Source: Clostridiaceae bacterium (GTDB lineage: Bacteria; Bacillota; Clostridia; DSM-8532). From it: a stretch of DNA of 15,148 nucleotides. The DNA lies in contig JANYKF010000096.1 of NCBI GenBank assembly GCA_025361665.1, positions 1-15,148 of the forward strand. The letters are read 5' to 3'. Positions 1 through 6,602 of the stretch are shown one piece after another; the first letter of the stretch is position 1, and each line of letters begins with the position of its first letter. Below the pieces are notes generated by a model. The model did not search any database and was not told where the DNA came from. It saw only the letters and a list, made by a program, of their open reading frames with translations. A program made the position numbers and the translations under genes.

Positions 1-12
1 GACGGGCGTCAT
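1..12 (-). CDS. Start of the next minus-strand gene, cut by the window edge
   Basis: On the minus strand an ATG at 12-10 overlaps the TGA stop of the acetaldehyde dehydrogenase gene (11-9) in the classic ATGA arrangement. It is preceded by a strong GGAGGTG ribosome binding site about 4-5 bases upstream. Only four codons (M-T-P-V) are inside the window, so the product cannot be read. From family knowledge, acylating acetaldehyde dehydrogenases of this type are usually coupled to, and physically complexed with, 4-hydroxy-2-oxovalerate aldolase (DmpG/MhpE). That enzyme is the expected product, but this is inference only. Confidence 0.6.
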
Positions 13-983
13 CGGGCACCTCCGGTTTTCCGGACCGCGTCGGCTGGTCCGGTCATTCGAACAGTCCCGCAGGCATCGGGTGCTGCGGTCCCTTCGGTGC
101 TGTCCGCCCCTGTTCCGTTTCCGGCGGGCCCTTCAGCCAAAAGGTCGCCGATGCGGACCGCGGCACTCGTGATGATGTCGAGGTTTCCGGCATACGGCGG
201 CAGATAGTCGCCGGCGCCTTCGACCTGCAGTATGACTGTCACTTTGTCGCCGTCCACCAGCGGGCCGAGGATGATGCGGTACCCGGGCACGTACGCGCGG
301 ACCTCCGCCTCCATCCGGGCAATCGAGGCGGACAGGGCTTCTCGGTCCGGTTTCTCGATGCGGAGGAATACGGTGTTGCGCATCAGGATCGGGGGTTCGG
401 CGGGATTCAGCAGAATCAGCGCCTTTGCCTCCCGGGCGCCGCCAACCCGCTCGACCGCCCGTTTCGACGTGACGGTGAACTCGTCGATGTTGGCGCGCGT
501 GCCGGGGCCCGCGCTGCGCGAGGAGATGGTGGCGACGATTTCCGCGTACAGCACCGGCTGCACCCGATTGGCGGCATGCACGATCGGAATCGTGGCCTGC
601 CCGCCGCAGGTGACCAAATTCACGTTCGGCACGCCGAATGCGTCCGCGATGTTCACGGAAGGCACCACATAGGAACCGACCGCAGCCGGGGTCAAATCGA
701 TGGCCTTCAGCCCCTTCGCGGCGTACCGGGGGGCGTTGGCCGCGTGGGACCGCGCACTGGTGCATTCGAACACGAAATCAAGGTCTGTGCGCCCGAGCAC
801 CGCCTCCACCCCGTCATGCGAGGTGTCGATGCCCAGCTCCCGCGCCATGGCCAGACCTATGGACGCAGGTTCGATGCCGGCCATCAGCACCAGCTCCATC
901 GAGCGGCTGCGGCTTCTGATTTTCTGCATGAGGTCGATCCCGATGTTGCCGGGACCGAGAATGGCAACCTTTTTACGGGCCAT
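9..983 (-). CDS. mhpF: Acetaldehyde dehydrogenase (acylating), MhpF/DmpF family
   Basis: This 324-aa protein should convert acetaldehyde, NAD+ and CoA to acetyl-CoA in the cytoplasm. The N-terminal Rossmann motif GPGNIG (residues 10-15) matches the GxGNIGxD signature. The block VTCGGQATIP (124-133) carries the catalytic cysteine at Cys126, equivalent to Cys132 of DmpF. SAGPGTRANIDEFTVTS (157-173) and EGAGDYLPPYAGNLDIITSA (255-274) are also family hallmarks. The start at 983 is chosen because AGGGAGGAAACC stands just before it; an in-frame extension to 1175 crosses the promoter region. Residues about 285-324 form a Gly/Ala/Thr-rich tail beyond the conserved fold, close to the coupled start of the next gene. 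In aromatic and ketoacid meta-cleavage pathways the enzyme receives acetaldehyde by channelling from an aldolase. No such pathway genes are visible here, and its relation to the divergent sugar genes is unknown. Confidence 0.9.
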   Translation of the reverse strand: MARKKVAILGPGNIGIDLMQKIRSRSRSMELVLMAGIEPASIGLAMARELGIDTSHDGVEAVLGRTDLDFVFECTSARSHAANAPRYAAKGLKAIDLTPAAVGSYVVPSVNIADAFGVPNVNLVTCGGQATIPIVHAANRVQPVLYAEIVATISSRSAGPGTRANIDEFTVTSKRAVERVGGAREAKALILLNPAEPPILMRNTVFLRIEKPDREALSASIARMEAEVRAYVPGYRIILGPLVDGDKVTVILQVEGAGDYLPPYAGNLDIITSAAVRIGDLLAEGPAGNGTGADSTEGTAAPDACGTVRMTGPADAVRKTGGAR

Positions 984-1046
984 GGTTTCCTCCCTGACGT
1001 GACTGTCTTCCGACGGAAGATTTCTGTTTCTACCGAGGAATGGCGG

Positions 1047-1116
1047 TTGCATTTTCAAATGGGTTGTTTTATACTCATCATAACAACATACTAACTGATA
1101 TTTGAAATCATTGCAA
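1047..1116. promoter_or_regulatory. Face-to-face divergent promoters with inverted repeats
   Basis: Plus-strand promoter: TTGCAT at 1047-1052, 17-bp spacer, TATACT at 1070-1075, predicted start near 1082, leading to the SIS gene. Minus-strand promoter: TTGCAA (1116-1111), 17-bp spacer, TAGTAT (1093-1088), predicted start near 1081, leading to mhpF. The two -10 boxes face each other, so each transcript begins by running through the opposite promoter. The region is roughly symmetrical: TTTCAAAT (1053-1060) is the inverse of ATTTGAAA (1100-1107), and GTTGTT (1063-1068) of AACAAC (1082-1087). CATCATAACA at 1076-1085 resembles a half-site of the operator-like palindrome at 5240. Positions are read directly; promoter function is inferred. 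Confidence 0.6.
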
Positions 1117-1189
1117 TCCCGACAATTCGTTTCGTCCGGCAAAAACCGGCCGGGATGGGGTGCGCAGGACATCAAGGGAGGAAGACTTC

Positions 1190-2212
1190 ATGACGATCAC
1201 GGGCAAGGAAATCCGTTCGCAGTATGATGCCCTGGAGCGGACGCTTGCGGTGTTCCGTACGGCGGCACCGGCCGTCGCAGACTTTTTCAGGGGGGCTGAC
1301 CGCGTGTTGCTGCTGGGATGCGGGTCCAGCTACAACCTCTGCCACGGAGGCGAACTCGCCCTTGCGCTGTGGGGCGGCCTGGACACCCTCGCCATGCCGG
1401 GCGGAGACGTGCTGCTCCATCATGCGGATTATGCGGCATGGCTTCCCGGAGCGCGCATTGTCACGGTTTCCCGCTCGGGCAGCACCAGCGAAATCGTGCG
1501 GACCATATCCCTCCTGAAGGAAAAGTACGGCTGCGAGGCGCTGGCCGTAACGGCTGTGGCGGATTCAGCCCTGTCGAGGGTCTCGACGCTCTGCGTCGAG
1601 ATTCCATGGGCGTTCGACGCGTCCGTCTGCCAGACGCGCTGCGTCACGAACCTGCATTTTTCCCTGATGCTAATCGCGTCCATCCAGGCTGGACGTCCAC
1701 TCGACGGTCTCGATGGGGATCTCGTCGCGGGGCGGCGGTTTATCACCGGTATCGAAGATGTCGCGGAAGCGTTGGCGGCACTGCCCTGGAACAAGGCATT
1801 CCTGCTGGCCGACGGCGTCCTTCGCGGGATTGCGGAGGAAGGGGCGATGGCCCTTGCGGAGATCGCCAACACGCAGTCCAACCATTATCATCTGCTGGAC
1901 AGTCGGCACGGGCCGATGCTGCTGATTGACCGGGAAGCGCTTGTCGTGGCCTGCGTCAGGCCCGACGAGGAAGGACTCACGCTTCATTTGCTCCGCCATG
2001 TGGCCAGCCGGGGCGCCCATCTCTGCATCCTGTCCACGGCACCCATTGAGGTGCCCGGGGCGCTTGTGGTTCAATTGGATGGATGCTACGACGAACGGAC
2101 GCTGGGCCTGCCGTTGATCAACCTCATCCAGCTGGTGGCCCTGTATCGCGCACAGCGGGACGGATTGAACCCGGATGCACCGGAAGGGCTTGTCGCCTGC
2201 ATCTCCCTCTGA
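1190..2212 (+). CDS. SIS-domain phosphosugar isomerase/deglycase (FrlB/AgaS/GlmS-like)
   Basis: The 340-aa protein has two SIS (sugar isomerase) domains and should act on a phosphorylated keto- or amino-sugar in the cytoplasm. The first domain shows LLGCGSSYN (41-49) and the phosphate-binding SRSGSTSEI (94-102). The second shows EEGAMALAEIANT (216-228) followed by RHGP (239-242). Glu224 and His240 lie 16 residues apart, the spacing of the catalytic pair in GlmS (E488/H504) and, as I recall, in the fructosamine-6-phosphate deglycases FraB and FrlB. The length matches FrlB (about 330-340 aa). There is no glutaminase domain, so it is not GlmS. The start follows AGGGAGGAAG; the upstream GTG at 1160 lies before this site and is rejected. 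Next to a PfkB kinase and a HutC-type regulator, a deglycase or deaminase acting on the kinase product is the best guess. A plain ketose/aldose isomerase remains possible. Confidence 0.85.
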   Translation: MTITGKEIRSQYDALERTLAVFRTAAPAVADFFRGADRVLLLGCGSSYNLCHGGELALALWGGLDTLAMPGGDVLLHHADYAAWLPGARIVTVSRSGSTSEIVRTISLLKEKYGCEALAVTAVADSALSRVSTLCVEIPWAFDASVCQTRCVTNLHFSLMLIASIQAGRPLDGLDGDLVAGRRFITGIEDVAEALAALPWNKAFLLADGVLRGIAEEGAMALAEIANTQSNHYHLLDSRHGPMLLIDREALVVACVRPDEEGLTLHLLRHVASRGAHLCILSTAPIEVPGALVVQLDGCYDERTLGLPLINLIQLVALYRAQRDGLNPDAPEGLVACISL

Positions 2213-2336
2213 AATCACCATGGTGGGCGCGGAAGCGTCCGTATGGTGCGCTGTGCGACCCATGAATGCGCATCCGTCGGTGGCGGACATCCATTGCATG
2301 CGATACAATGACAAGGAAGTGAGGAACAGGGCGCTT

Positions 2337-3332
2337 ATGATGACAGCGAACGGATCCCGTCGTCGATTCGATGTGCTCGGAGTCGGGGAATTGAATGTGG
2401 ATATCGTCCTGACCGGCCTGCGGGGCATGCCCGTACCCGGACGGGAAATCCTGGCAACCGGCTGCTCGGTCGTCATGGGAAGCTCCACGGCGATCTGTGT
2501 CGCGGGGCTGTCGCGGCTCGGGTTCTCCACTTCATTCGTGGGGTCCGTCGGAGCGGATGCTTTCGGGGAGAAGGTTCTCGCCTGTCTTTCCGATGTCGGG
2601 GTGGACACGGCGCAGGTGCATGTCCTGCCGGAGGTCGAGACCGGCGCCACCATCTGTCTGGCGACCGGGTCTGATCGGGCACTCGTCACCCATCTCGGCG
2701 GGTCCATCTCCCATCTGACGGCCGATGCAGTCACGGACACACTCCTGTCCGAGGTCCGGCATGTACATGTGGGATCCTTTTTCCTGCAGCACGCGCTCCG
2801 GCCGGGTCTGGCGGATTTGTTCCGGCGAGCGCATGCCTGTGGCGCGACCACCTCGCTCGACGCGGGGTGGGACGATACCGAAACCTGGGACGGCGGTCTG
2901 ACCGACATCCTGCCCCATGTCGATGTCTTCTTGCCGAATGAATCGGAGGCGACTGCCATCACCGGCCTTTCGGATCCGGAAGCCGCAGCGGAAGCGCTTT
3001 CCCGTCATGGAGCCGTCTGTGTGAAGCTGGGGTCGGAGGGAGCGTTGTTCCGAAAAGGGAACCTCCGGCTGCGGAGATCCGCCATCCCCGGCGTCGTCCC
3101 GGTGGACACGACCGGCGCGGGAGACTCTTTCAACGCGGGGTTCCTCTATGCCATGCTCATGGGAATGGATTGGGAAAGATGCCTGGCTTTCGGGAACGCG
3201 TGCGGCGCTGTGAGCGTAACCCGTGTGGGAGGCGCATCTGCGTGTGCGACCCTGGCGGAAGCCGAGGCGGTTGTTGCGGCGGGTCGGGGCGATTCCATCC
3301 GAATGATGTCCGACAGGAGCGTGGAACGATGA
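2337..3332 (+). CDS. PfkB-family carbohydrate kinase (ribokinase/fructosamine kinase-like)
   Basis: This 331-aa cytoplasmic kinase should transfer phosphate from ATP to a sugar hydroxyl. The N-terminus VLGVGELNVDIV (13-24) is the usual first strand. MGSSTAICVAGLSRLG (47-62) replaces the common GGxxxN(V/T)A block, and FVGSVGADAFGEK (67-79) follows. PfkB signature 2 is DTTGAGDSFNAGF (257-269), with Asp263 as catalytic base and GAG as anion hole. The family usually has 300-330 residues, so it is full length. The ATG at 2337, or the one right after it at 2340, follows AGGAACAGG. An in-frame GTG/ATG-led extension back to 2175 would overlap the SIS gene but has no ribosome binding site. The stop overlaps the GntR start by 4 bases. 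By analogy with FrlD/FraD it may phosphorylate the imported sugar before the SIS enzyme acts, but the sequence does not fix the substrate. Confidence 0.88.
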   Translation: MMTANGSRRRFDVLGVGELNVDIVLTGLRGMPVPGREILATGCSVVMGSSTAICVAGLSRLGFSTSFVGSVGADAFGEKVLACLSDVGVDTAQVHVLPEVETGATICLATGSDRALVTHLGGSISHLTADAVTDTLLSEVRHVHVGSFFLQHALRPGLADLFRRAHACGATTSLDAGWDDTETWDGGLTDILPHVDVFLPNESEATAITGLSDPEAAAEALSRHGAVCVKLGSEGALFRKGNLRLRRSAIPGVVPVDTTGAGDSFNAGFLYAMLMGMDWERCLAFGNACGAVSVTRVGGASACATLAEAEAVVAAGRGDSIRMMSDRSVER

Positions 3333-4057
3333 ACGGAAACCGTTTCGACAAGAAGGTCCCCATCGCCCTCTACTTCCAGCTGCAGGAGAATCTCACCCAG
3401 AAAATCCTGTCACGGGAATGGGAGCCCGGGGCCCGCATCCCCACGGAAAAGGAACTCTGCGAGATGTATGATGTCAGCCGGATCACGGTCCGCAAGGCAT
3501 TGGACGAGCTCGAGCAGATGGGCTACATCGTTCGTCGCCAGGGCAAGGGCAACTACGTCAGCCCGAACTCGATGGAGCAGAAACTGTCCAAATTCTACAG
3601 TTTCAGTGAGGAAATCAAGCGGCTGGGCCGTCAGGAGACCGCGCAACTGCTCTCGTTTGAAATTCAGGAGGCAACGGCCGTGCAGGCGAAGAAGCTGGGT
3701 CTTCCCGTCGGTGCGAGATTGATCTGCGTGCGGCGACTGCGGCTGGTTGATCTGTCCCCCTACGGTATTGAAAAGTCCCGCATTCCCGAACGGCTGCTCC
3801 CCAACATGACCAGTGCGGAAGTGCAGAAGATCGGGCTGTACAAGTCGTTGAACCTGCATGGGCTGTATCCGAACCACGCTGTCGAGACCCTCCGCGCGGT
3901 GAACCTGTCCGCGGCGGATGCCAAGCTGCTCCATGTGAAGGCGAACGAGGCGGCGGTGAACCTGGAGCGGGTGACCTATGCAGACGGCGATGTCGTCGAA
4001 CTGTGCGACAGCCTGATTCGCGGGGACATCTTCACCTACACCGTGGATCTGCGATAA
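3329..4057 (+). CDS. GntR-family transcriptional regulator, HutC subfamily (UTRA domain)
   Basis: The 242-aa protein has an N-terminal winged helix-turn-helix (about 10-77). It contains the GntR pattern PLYxQLxxxL as PIALYFQLQENL (11-22), then ARIPTEKELCEMYDVSRITVRKALDELEQMGYI. A UTRA ligand-binding domain follows (about 95-238), ending in the typical GDVVELCDSLIRGDIFTYTVDL. HutC-type regulators normally sense a sugar phosphate or small metabolite and repress neighbouring genes. The start ATG overlaps the kinase stop as ATGA and follows AGGAG, so the two genes should be translationally coupled; the larger frame opening at 3170 is rejected. FrlR and NagR/DasR belong to the same subfamily. Likely binding sites are the near-palindrome at 5240-5257 and the related half-site at 1076-1085. 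Confidence 0.92.
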   Translation: MNGNRFDKKVPIALYFQLQENLTQKILSREWEPGARIPTEKELCEMYDVSRITVRKALDELEQMGYIVRRQGKGNYVSPNSMEQKLSKFYSFSEEIKRLGRQETAQLLSFEIQEATAVQAKKLGLPVGARLICVRRLRLVDLSPYGIEKSRIPERLLPNMTSAEVQKIGLYKSLNLHGLYPNHAVETLRAVNLSAADAKLLHVKANEAAVNLERVTYADGDVVELCDSLIRGDIFTYTVDLR

Positions 4058-4303
4058 TGCTGCCCGTAAATGCACGGAACACACTACATGACGAGACAGA
4101 TCCTGGGAGCATTTTACAGGGTCAATCGGTGCATTCCGCGGACGTACCGCCATCTACCCCGTCGATAAGCCTGCCTGCATGTCGTACACACGATCTTTGG
4201 GCCGATTTGAAGGGCCACTCGGTGTGTCGCTTTGACGCATCTCCGTTCCTCCGTCTTCTCCAAACAGCCGGATCCAACCGGCCCAGTTGAAAAGGAGCTT
4301 CCC

Positions 4304-5224
4304 ATGGTGAAGGCCTCGAATGCCATTCCCTTCATGTTGGCCGTCTCCGCACTTTGGGGATCGAGCTATGTATTCACGAAAGGTCTGACGAACGCGTTGC
4401 CGCCTTTCGCAGCCTTCTTTCTGAGCAACCTCTGCGGTGCCCTGTTTTTCACCATCCTGTTCGCTCGCCGCCTGCGCGGGTTCCCGTGGCGGCGGCTCGG
4501 CGCACTCGTGACGCTCAACGCCTTCTGTGTCCTCAACGCGCTGTTGAATGTGGTCGGACTCCGGTATACGACGAGCACGAACGCCTCTTTCCTGGTGCAG
4601 TTCTCCGTGCTGCTGATACCCCTGTTCACTGCCGTGGCGCGGAGGGAGCGGCCTCGATCCCATGTCTTCCCCTGCGCGATGCTCGCCCTGGTCGGAACTG
4701 CCGTGCTGCTGCTCGATTTCGGACAGGTGTCCGTGAATCCGGGTGATGTGCTGATCCTTGTCGTGGCCGCATCCTTTTCCGTGTACGTCGTGCTCCTGTC
4801 GGTCAAGGGGCAGGGACTTCGGCTCGTGGACATCCTGGCTGTCTATTATGCGATGTGCGTGCCGATCGGCGGGGTACTGTACTTCTGTCTGGAACGGGGG
4901 AGGATGGCGCTTCCCGCTGTCGGGGACATGCCCTGGCTGCCCCTTCTTGGCAGCGCTACGGTCATCCTGTTTGCGCAGGTCCTCCAGGTGGCGGTCAGCC
5001 GCTTTCTGCGGACGGAAACGATCGCACTCCTCTGTTGCGTGGAGCCCATCATCACTGCGGGGCTCGCCTACTTTCTTCTTGCCGAGCGCTTTCGCACCCA
5101 GACCTGGGCAGGTGGGCTGATCGTGCTGGCTTCCCTGGTTCTGGCCAATGTCTTTGATCGCCGCGCGGATCGGCTGGCCCTTTCGGCAGCCGGAGATTCG
5201 GAAAAACTTGAAATCCCCTCTTGA
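4304..5224 (+). CDS. DMT-superfamily transporter (two EamA domains)
   Basis: This 306-aa integral membrane protein has about ten hydrophobic segments in two tandem EamA halves, the normal layout of drug/metabolite transporters. The first half opens with FMLAVSALWGSSYVFTKGL, the family's typical first helix with a W-G-S-x-Y/F-x-x-x-K/R pattern. The second half ends in CCVEPIITAGLAYFLLAERF followed by a last helix and a short charged tail. The start follows AAAGGAG; an in-frame extension back to 4232 has no such site. A 246-base gap separates it from the GntR gene, with no convincing promoter and only a 5-bp stem (4267-4282) near the ribosome binding site. Family members export or import amino acids, nucleotides or sugars. 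Here it could export an amino acid released by the SIS enzyme, but substrate and direction cannot be read. Confidence 0.88.
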   Translation: MVKASNAIPFMLAVSALWGSSYVFTKGLTNALPPFAAFFLSNLCGALFFTILFARRLRGFPWRRLGALVTLNAFCVLNALLNVVGLRYTTSTNASFLVQFSVLLIPLFTAVARRERPRSHVFPCAMLALVGTAVLLLDFGQVSVNPGDVLILVVAASFSVYVVLLSVKGQGLRLVDILAVYYAMCVPIGGVLYFCLERGRMALPAVGDMPWLPLLGSATVILFAQVLQVAVSRFLRTETIALLCCVEPIITAGLAYFLLAERFRTQTWAGGLIVLASLVLANVFDRRADRLALSAAGDSEKLEIPS

Positions 5225-5262
5225 TTCCGCGTTTTCGCCATGATAACATGTTGTCATAACAA
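5221..5262 (+). promoter_or_regulatory. Promoter with an operator-like palindrome before the second half of the cluster
   Basis: The 18-bp near-palindrome ATGATAACATGTTGTCAT lies at 5240-5257, with arms ATGATAACA/TGTTGTCAT differing by one base pair. A possible extended promoter overlaps it: TTGATT (5221-5226), a 17-bp spacer, and TGATAACAT with -10 TAACAT at 5244-5249. TCATAACAA (5254-5262) adds a third half-site and also occurs at 1078-1086 in the divergent promoter region. A repressor bound here would cover the -10 box. The cluster's own GntR protein is the obvious candidate, by inference. Confidence 0.5.
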
Positions 5263-5309
5263 TTCAACGGGCACGGTCGGGCATATGCCCGCCGAAAGGG
5301 ATAAAACCG

Positions 5310-5825
5310 ATGAACCAGTCTTCCGATTGCCTGTCCGATTCAGCCGTCACGGAAAACCTGCCAATTTGCGGCGACCGTCTTCCTCCACTCATCGAGAAGA
5401 GATTTCGTGCTCTGATCGCCCGTGCGGCAGAGCGTGAACCCCGATACGACGGGATTCCGGCGATCCTCATCGTGGAAGACTACGGTGTGACCCCCAAGCG
5501 GGAGATGACGCCGGCCGAAGGGGATGCCGCGGTCGGCTGGATGTATGCCTGGGCCGCCACCGCGCTGGCTGCGATCATCGAGGCGGACGGCGGGGATCCG
5601 TATTACCCGTCCATTTGCCCGGCCATGAGCCTGGTGGCGGATCTGACCTTTGCCGGTCTTCCGTTCGATTCGGGCACACCAGTCGCCGGCCAGCCGAATG
5701 TTGAAGATGTACCAGTCATCGGCATGCCCCATGATGTAAGTACACCAGCGACCGGCCTGACGGTGGAAACCACTTCCGGCCAAAATGGGGAAAGCGGGGT
5801 GCCGAATGGAACGTCCAACCTATGA
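5310..5825 (+). CDS. Uncharacterised protein with a repetitive Pro/Thr/Gly-rich C-terminus
   Basis: I do not recognise this 171-aa protein. The ATG follows AAAGGGAT at a normal distance, and the promoter/operator at 5221-5262 lies directly upstream. Residues about 22-120 look like a folded domain, with a basic amphipathic helix (LIEKRFRALIARAAERE, 27-43), the strand-like GIPAILIVEDYG (48-59) and a hydrophobic helical stretch GWMYAWAATALAAII (76-90). There is no signal peptide. The C-terminal part has three degenerate 11-residue repeats (123-133, 134-144, 145-155; pattern [TV]-P-[VA]-x-G) and a Gly/Asn/Ser-rich end. The gene overlaps the deacetylase-like gene by 20 bases. Its composition resembles that of its neighbours, and coupling to the next gene supports a real gene. 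It could also be a decayed piece of a larger protein. Confidence 0.6.
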   Translation: MNQSSDCLSDSAVTENLPICGDRLPPLIEKRFRALIARAAEREPRYDGIPAILIVEDYGVTPKREMTPAEGDAAVGWMYAWAATALAAIIEADGGDPYYPSICPAMSLVADLTFAGLPFDSGTPVAGQPNVEDVPVIGMPHDVSTPATGLTVETTSGQNGESGVPNGTSNL

Positions 5826-6528
5826 ACAGGCGCTTCGCGCACTGCTCCGGACGCAAAAGGTTCAGGATGTGCGGGATGGTCTCCTCCGCGGCAGTTTCAT
5901 CCGCGCCGTGAACTTCCATGCGACCATCATCCGCGACAAGGGCAAACTGGAACGTCAACTGGAAGGCTACGCCCGCCACTTTTCCAATGTGACCGTGGCG
6001 GATTTGGACCAGTTTCTGGATACGGGTGTCTGGCACAAGGAAAAACCGGGACTCATCCCAGCCATCTTCGAAGGATTCCGGGACCATTTCGATGTCATGG
6101 CACCCCTGCTGGAGCAGTACGGCCTCACAGGTTGGTTCCACATTCCGTCCTTCTATCCCGATGTTCCTGTCGCCGAACAGGCGGTATATGGCGAAGCCCA
6201 TCAGTTGCATGCCCATCCCGACGAATACTCGGATGGCCGTTATGCCATGAACTGGGACGAGATCAGGGCCATCGCGAAGAAACACGTGCTTTGCTGTCAC
6301 AGCGGTTCCCATTTCCAGATTCAGCTGGACACGTCCGACGAGGACATGGAACGGGAAATCGTCCAGGCGAAGCACCATCTGGAACAAATGGCGGAAGCGC
6401 CCTGCCATGTCTACTGCTGGTTGTATGGAGAAGAGTTTTCCTACAACCCCCTTGCGGCGGAATATATCCGCAAGGCGGGCTTCCGGTATGTCGTGGGCAA
6501 TCTCAAGGTGGAACGCGTAATGCGCTGA
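5806..6528 (+). CDS. NodB-fold polysaccharide deacetylase-like protein with altered catalytic motif 1
   Basis: The 240-aa protein follows the order of carbohydrate esterase 4 (NodB) domains. VNFHATI (35-41) stands where YHxx is usual. Motif 1 is IFEGFRDHFDVMAPLLEQYGLTGWFHIPSF (87-116), aligning with the usual TFDDGYxDxxxxxxPxLxxYGxxxTFF. MNWDEIRAIAKK (148-159) leads to CHSGSH (164-169), the intact metal-binding H-S-x-x-H motif (His165, His169). YGEEFSYNPLAAEYIRKAGFRYVVGN (207-232) is the usual C-terminal segment. Motif 1 reads F-E-G rather than F-D-D-G, so one acidic residue is missing and the other is Glu. There is no signal peptide, so it is probably cytoplasmic. The start is uncertain: 5806 follows a weak GGGG, and an in-frame ATG at 5785 has no site. 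It overlaps the preceding gene and precedes the transporter. It may be a weak or repurposed deacetylase, or a binding protein. Confidence 0.75.
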   Translation: MERPTYEQALRALLRTQKVQDVRDGLLRGSFIRAVNFHATIIRDKGKLERQLEGYARHFSNVTVADLDQFLDTGVWHKEKPGLIPAIFEGFRDHFDVMAPLLEQYGLTGWFHIPSFYPDVPVAEQAVYGEAHQLHAHPDEYSDGRYAMNWDEIRAIAKKHVLCCHSGSHFQIQLDTSDEDMEREIVQAKHHLEQMAEAPCHVYCWLYGEEFSYNPLAAEYIRKAGFRYVVGNLKVERVMR

Positions 6529-6546
6529 CACAGTCCCCCTGCAGAT

Positions 6547-6564
6547 CGCCCGTTGACACGGGCG
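6547..6564 (+). other. Short hairpin before the solute-binding protein gene
   Basis: CGCCCGT (6547-6553), loop TGAC, and ACGGGCG (6558-6564) form a perfect 7-bp GC-rich stem in the leader between the deacetylase-like gene and the binding-protein gene. No T-run follows, so it is not an intrinsic terminator. It may protect the 5' end of a processed binding-protein mRNA. Confidence 0.5.
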
Positions 6565-6602
6565 GATGCGTCATCCCCAAAAAAATGAAGGAGGAAGTCA
6601 TC

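Noticed and set aside
984..1175. In-frame 64-residue N-terminal extension of the acetaldehyde dehydrogenase
   Set aside because: It crosses both promoters, is AT-rich and unlike the family, and an ideal ribosome binding site precedes the ATG at 983.
2304..2309. TACAAT as an internal promoter before the kinase gene
   Set aside because: The position 17 bp upstream (TGGCGG) is a poor -35 box and there is no extended -10.
2175..2336. In-frame extension of the PfkB gene into the SIS gene
   Set aside because: No ribosome binding site before 2175, and the extra residues do not resemble kinase N-termini; AGGAACAGG precedes 2337.
4003..4290. 95-codon plus-strand open frame between the GntR and DMT genes
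   Set aside because: Its start lies inside the GntR gene, there is no ribosome binding site, and composition looks like a random GC-rich frame.
6553..6558. Perfect TTGACA before the binding-protein gene
   Set aside because: No -10-like sequence at 16-18 bp spacing (CCCAAA region); it is the loop of the hairpin at 6547-6564.
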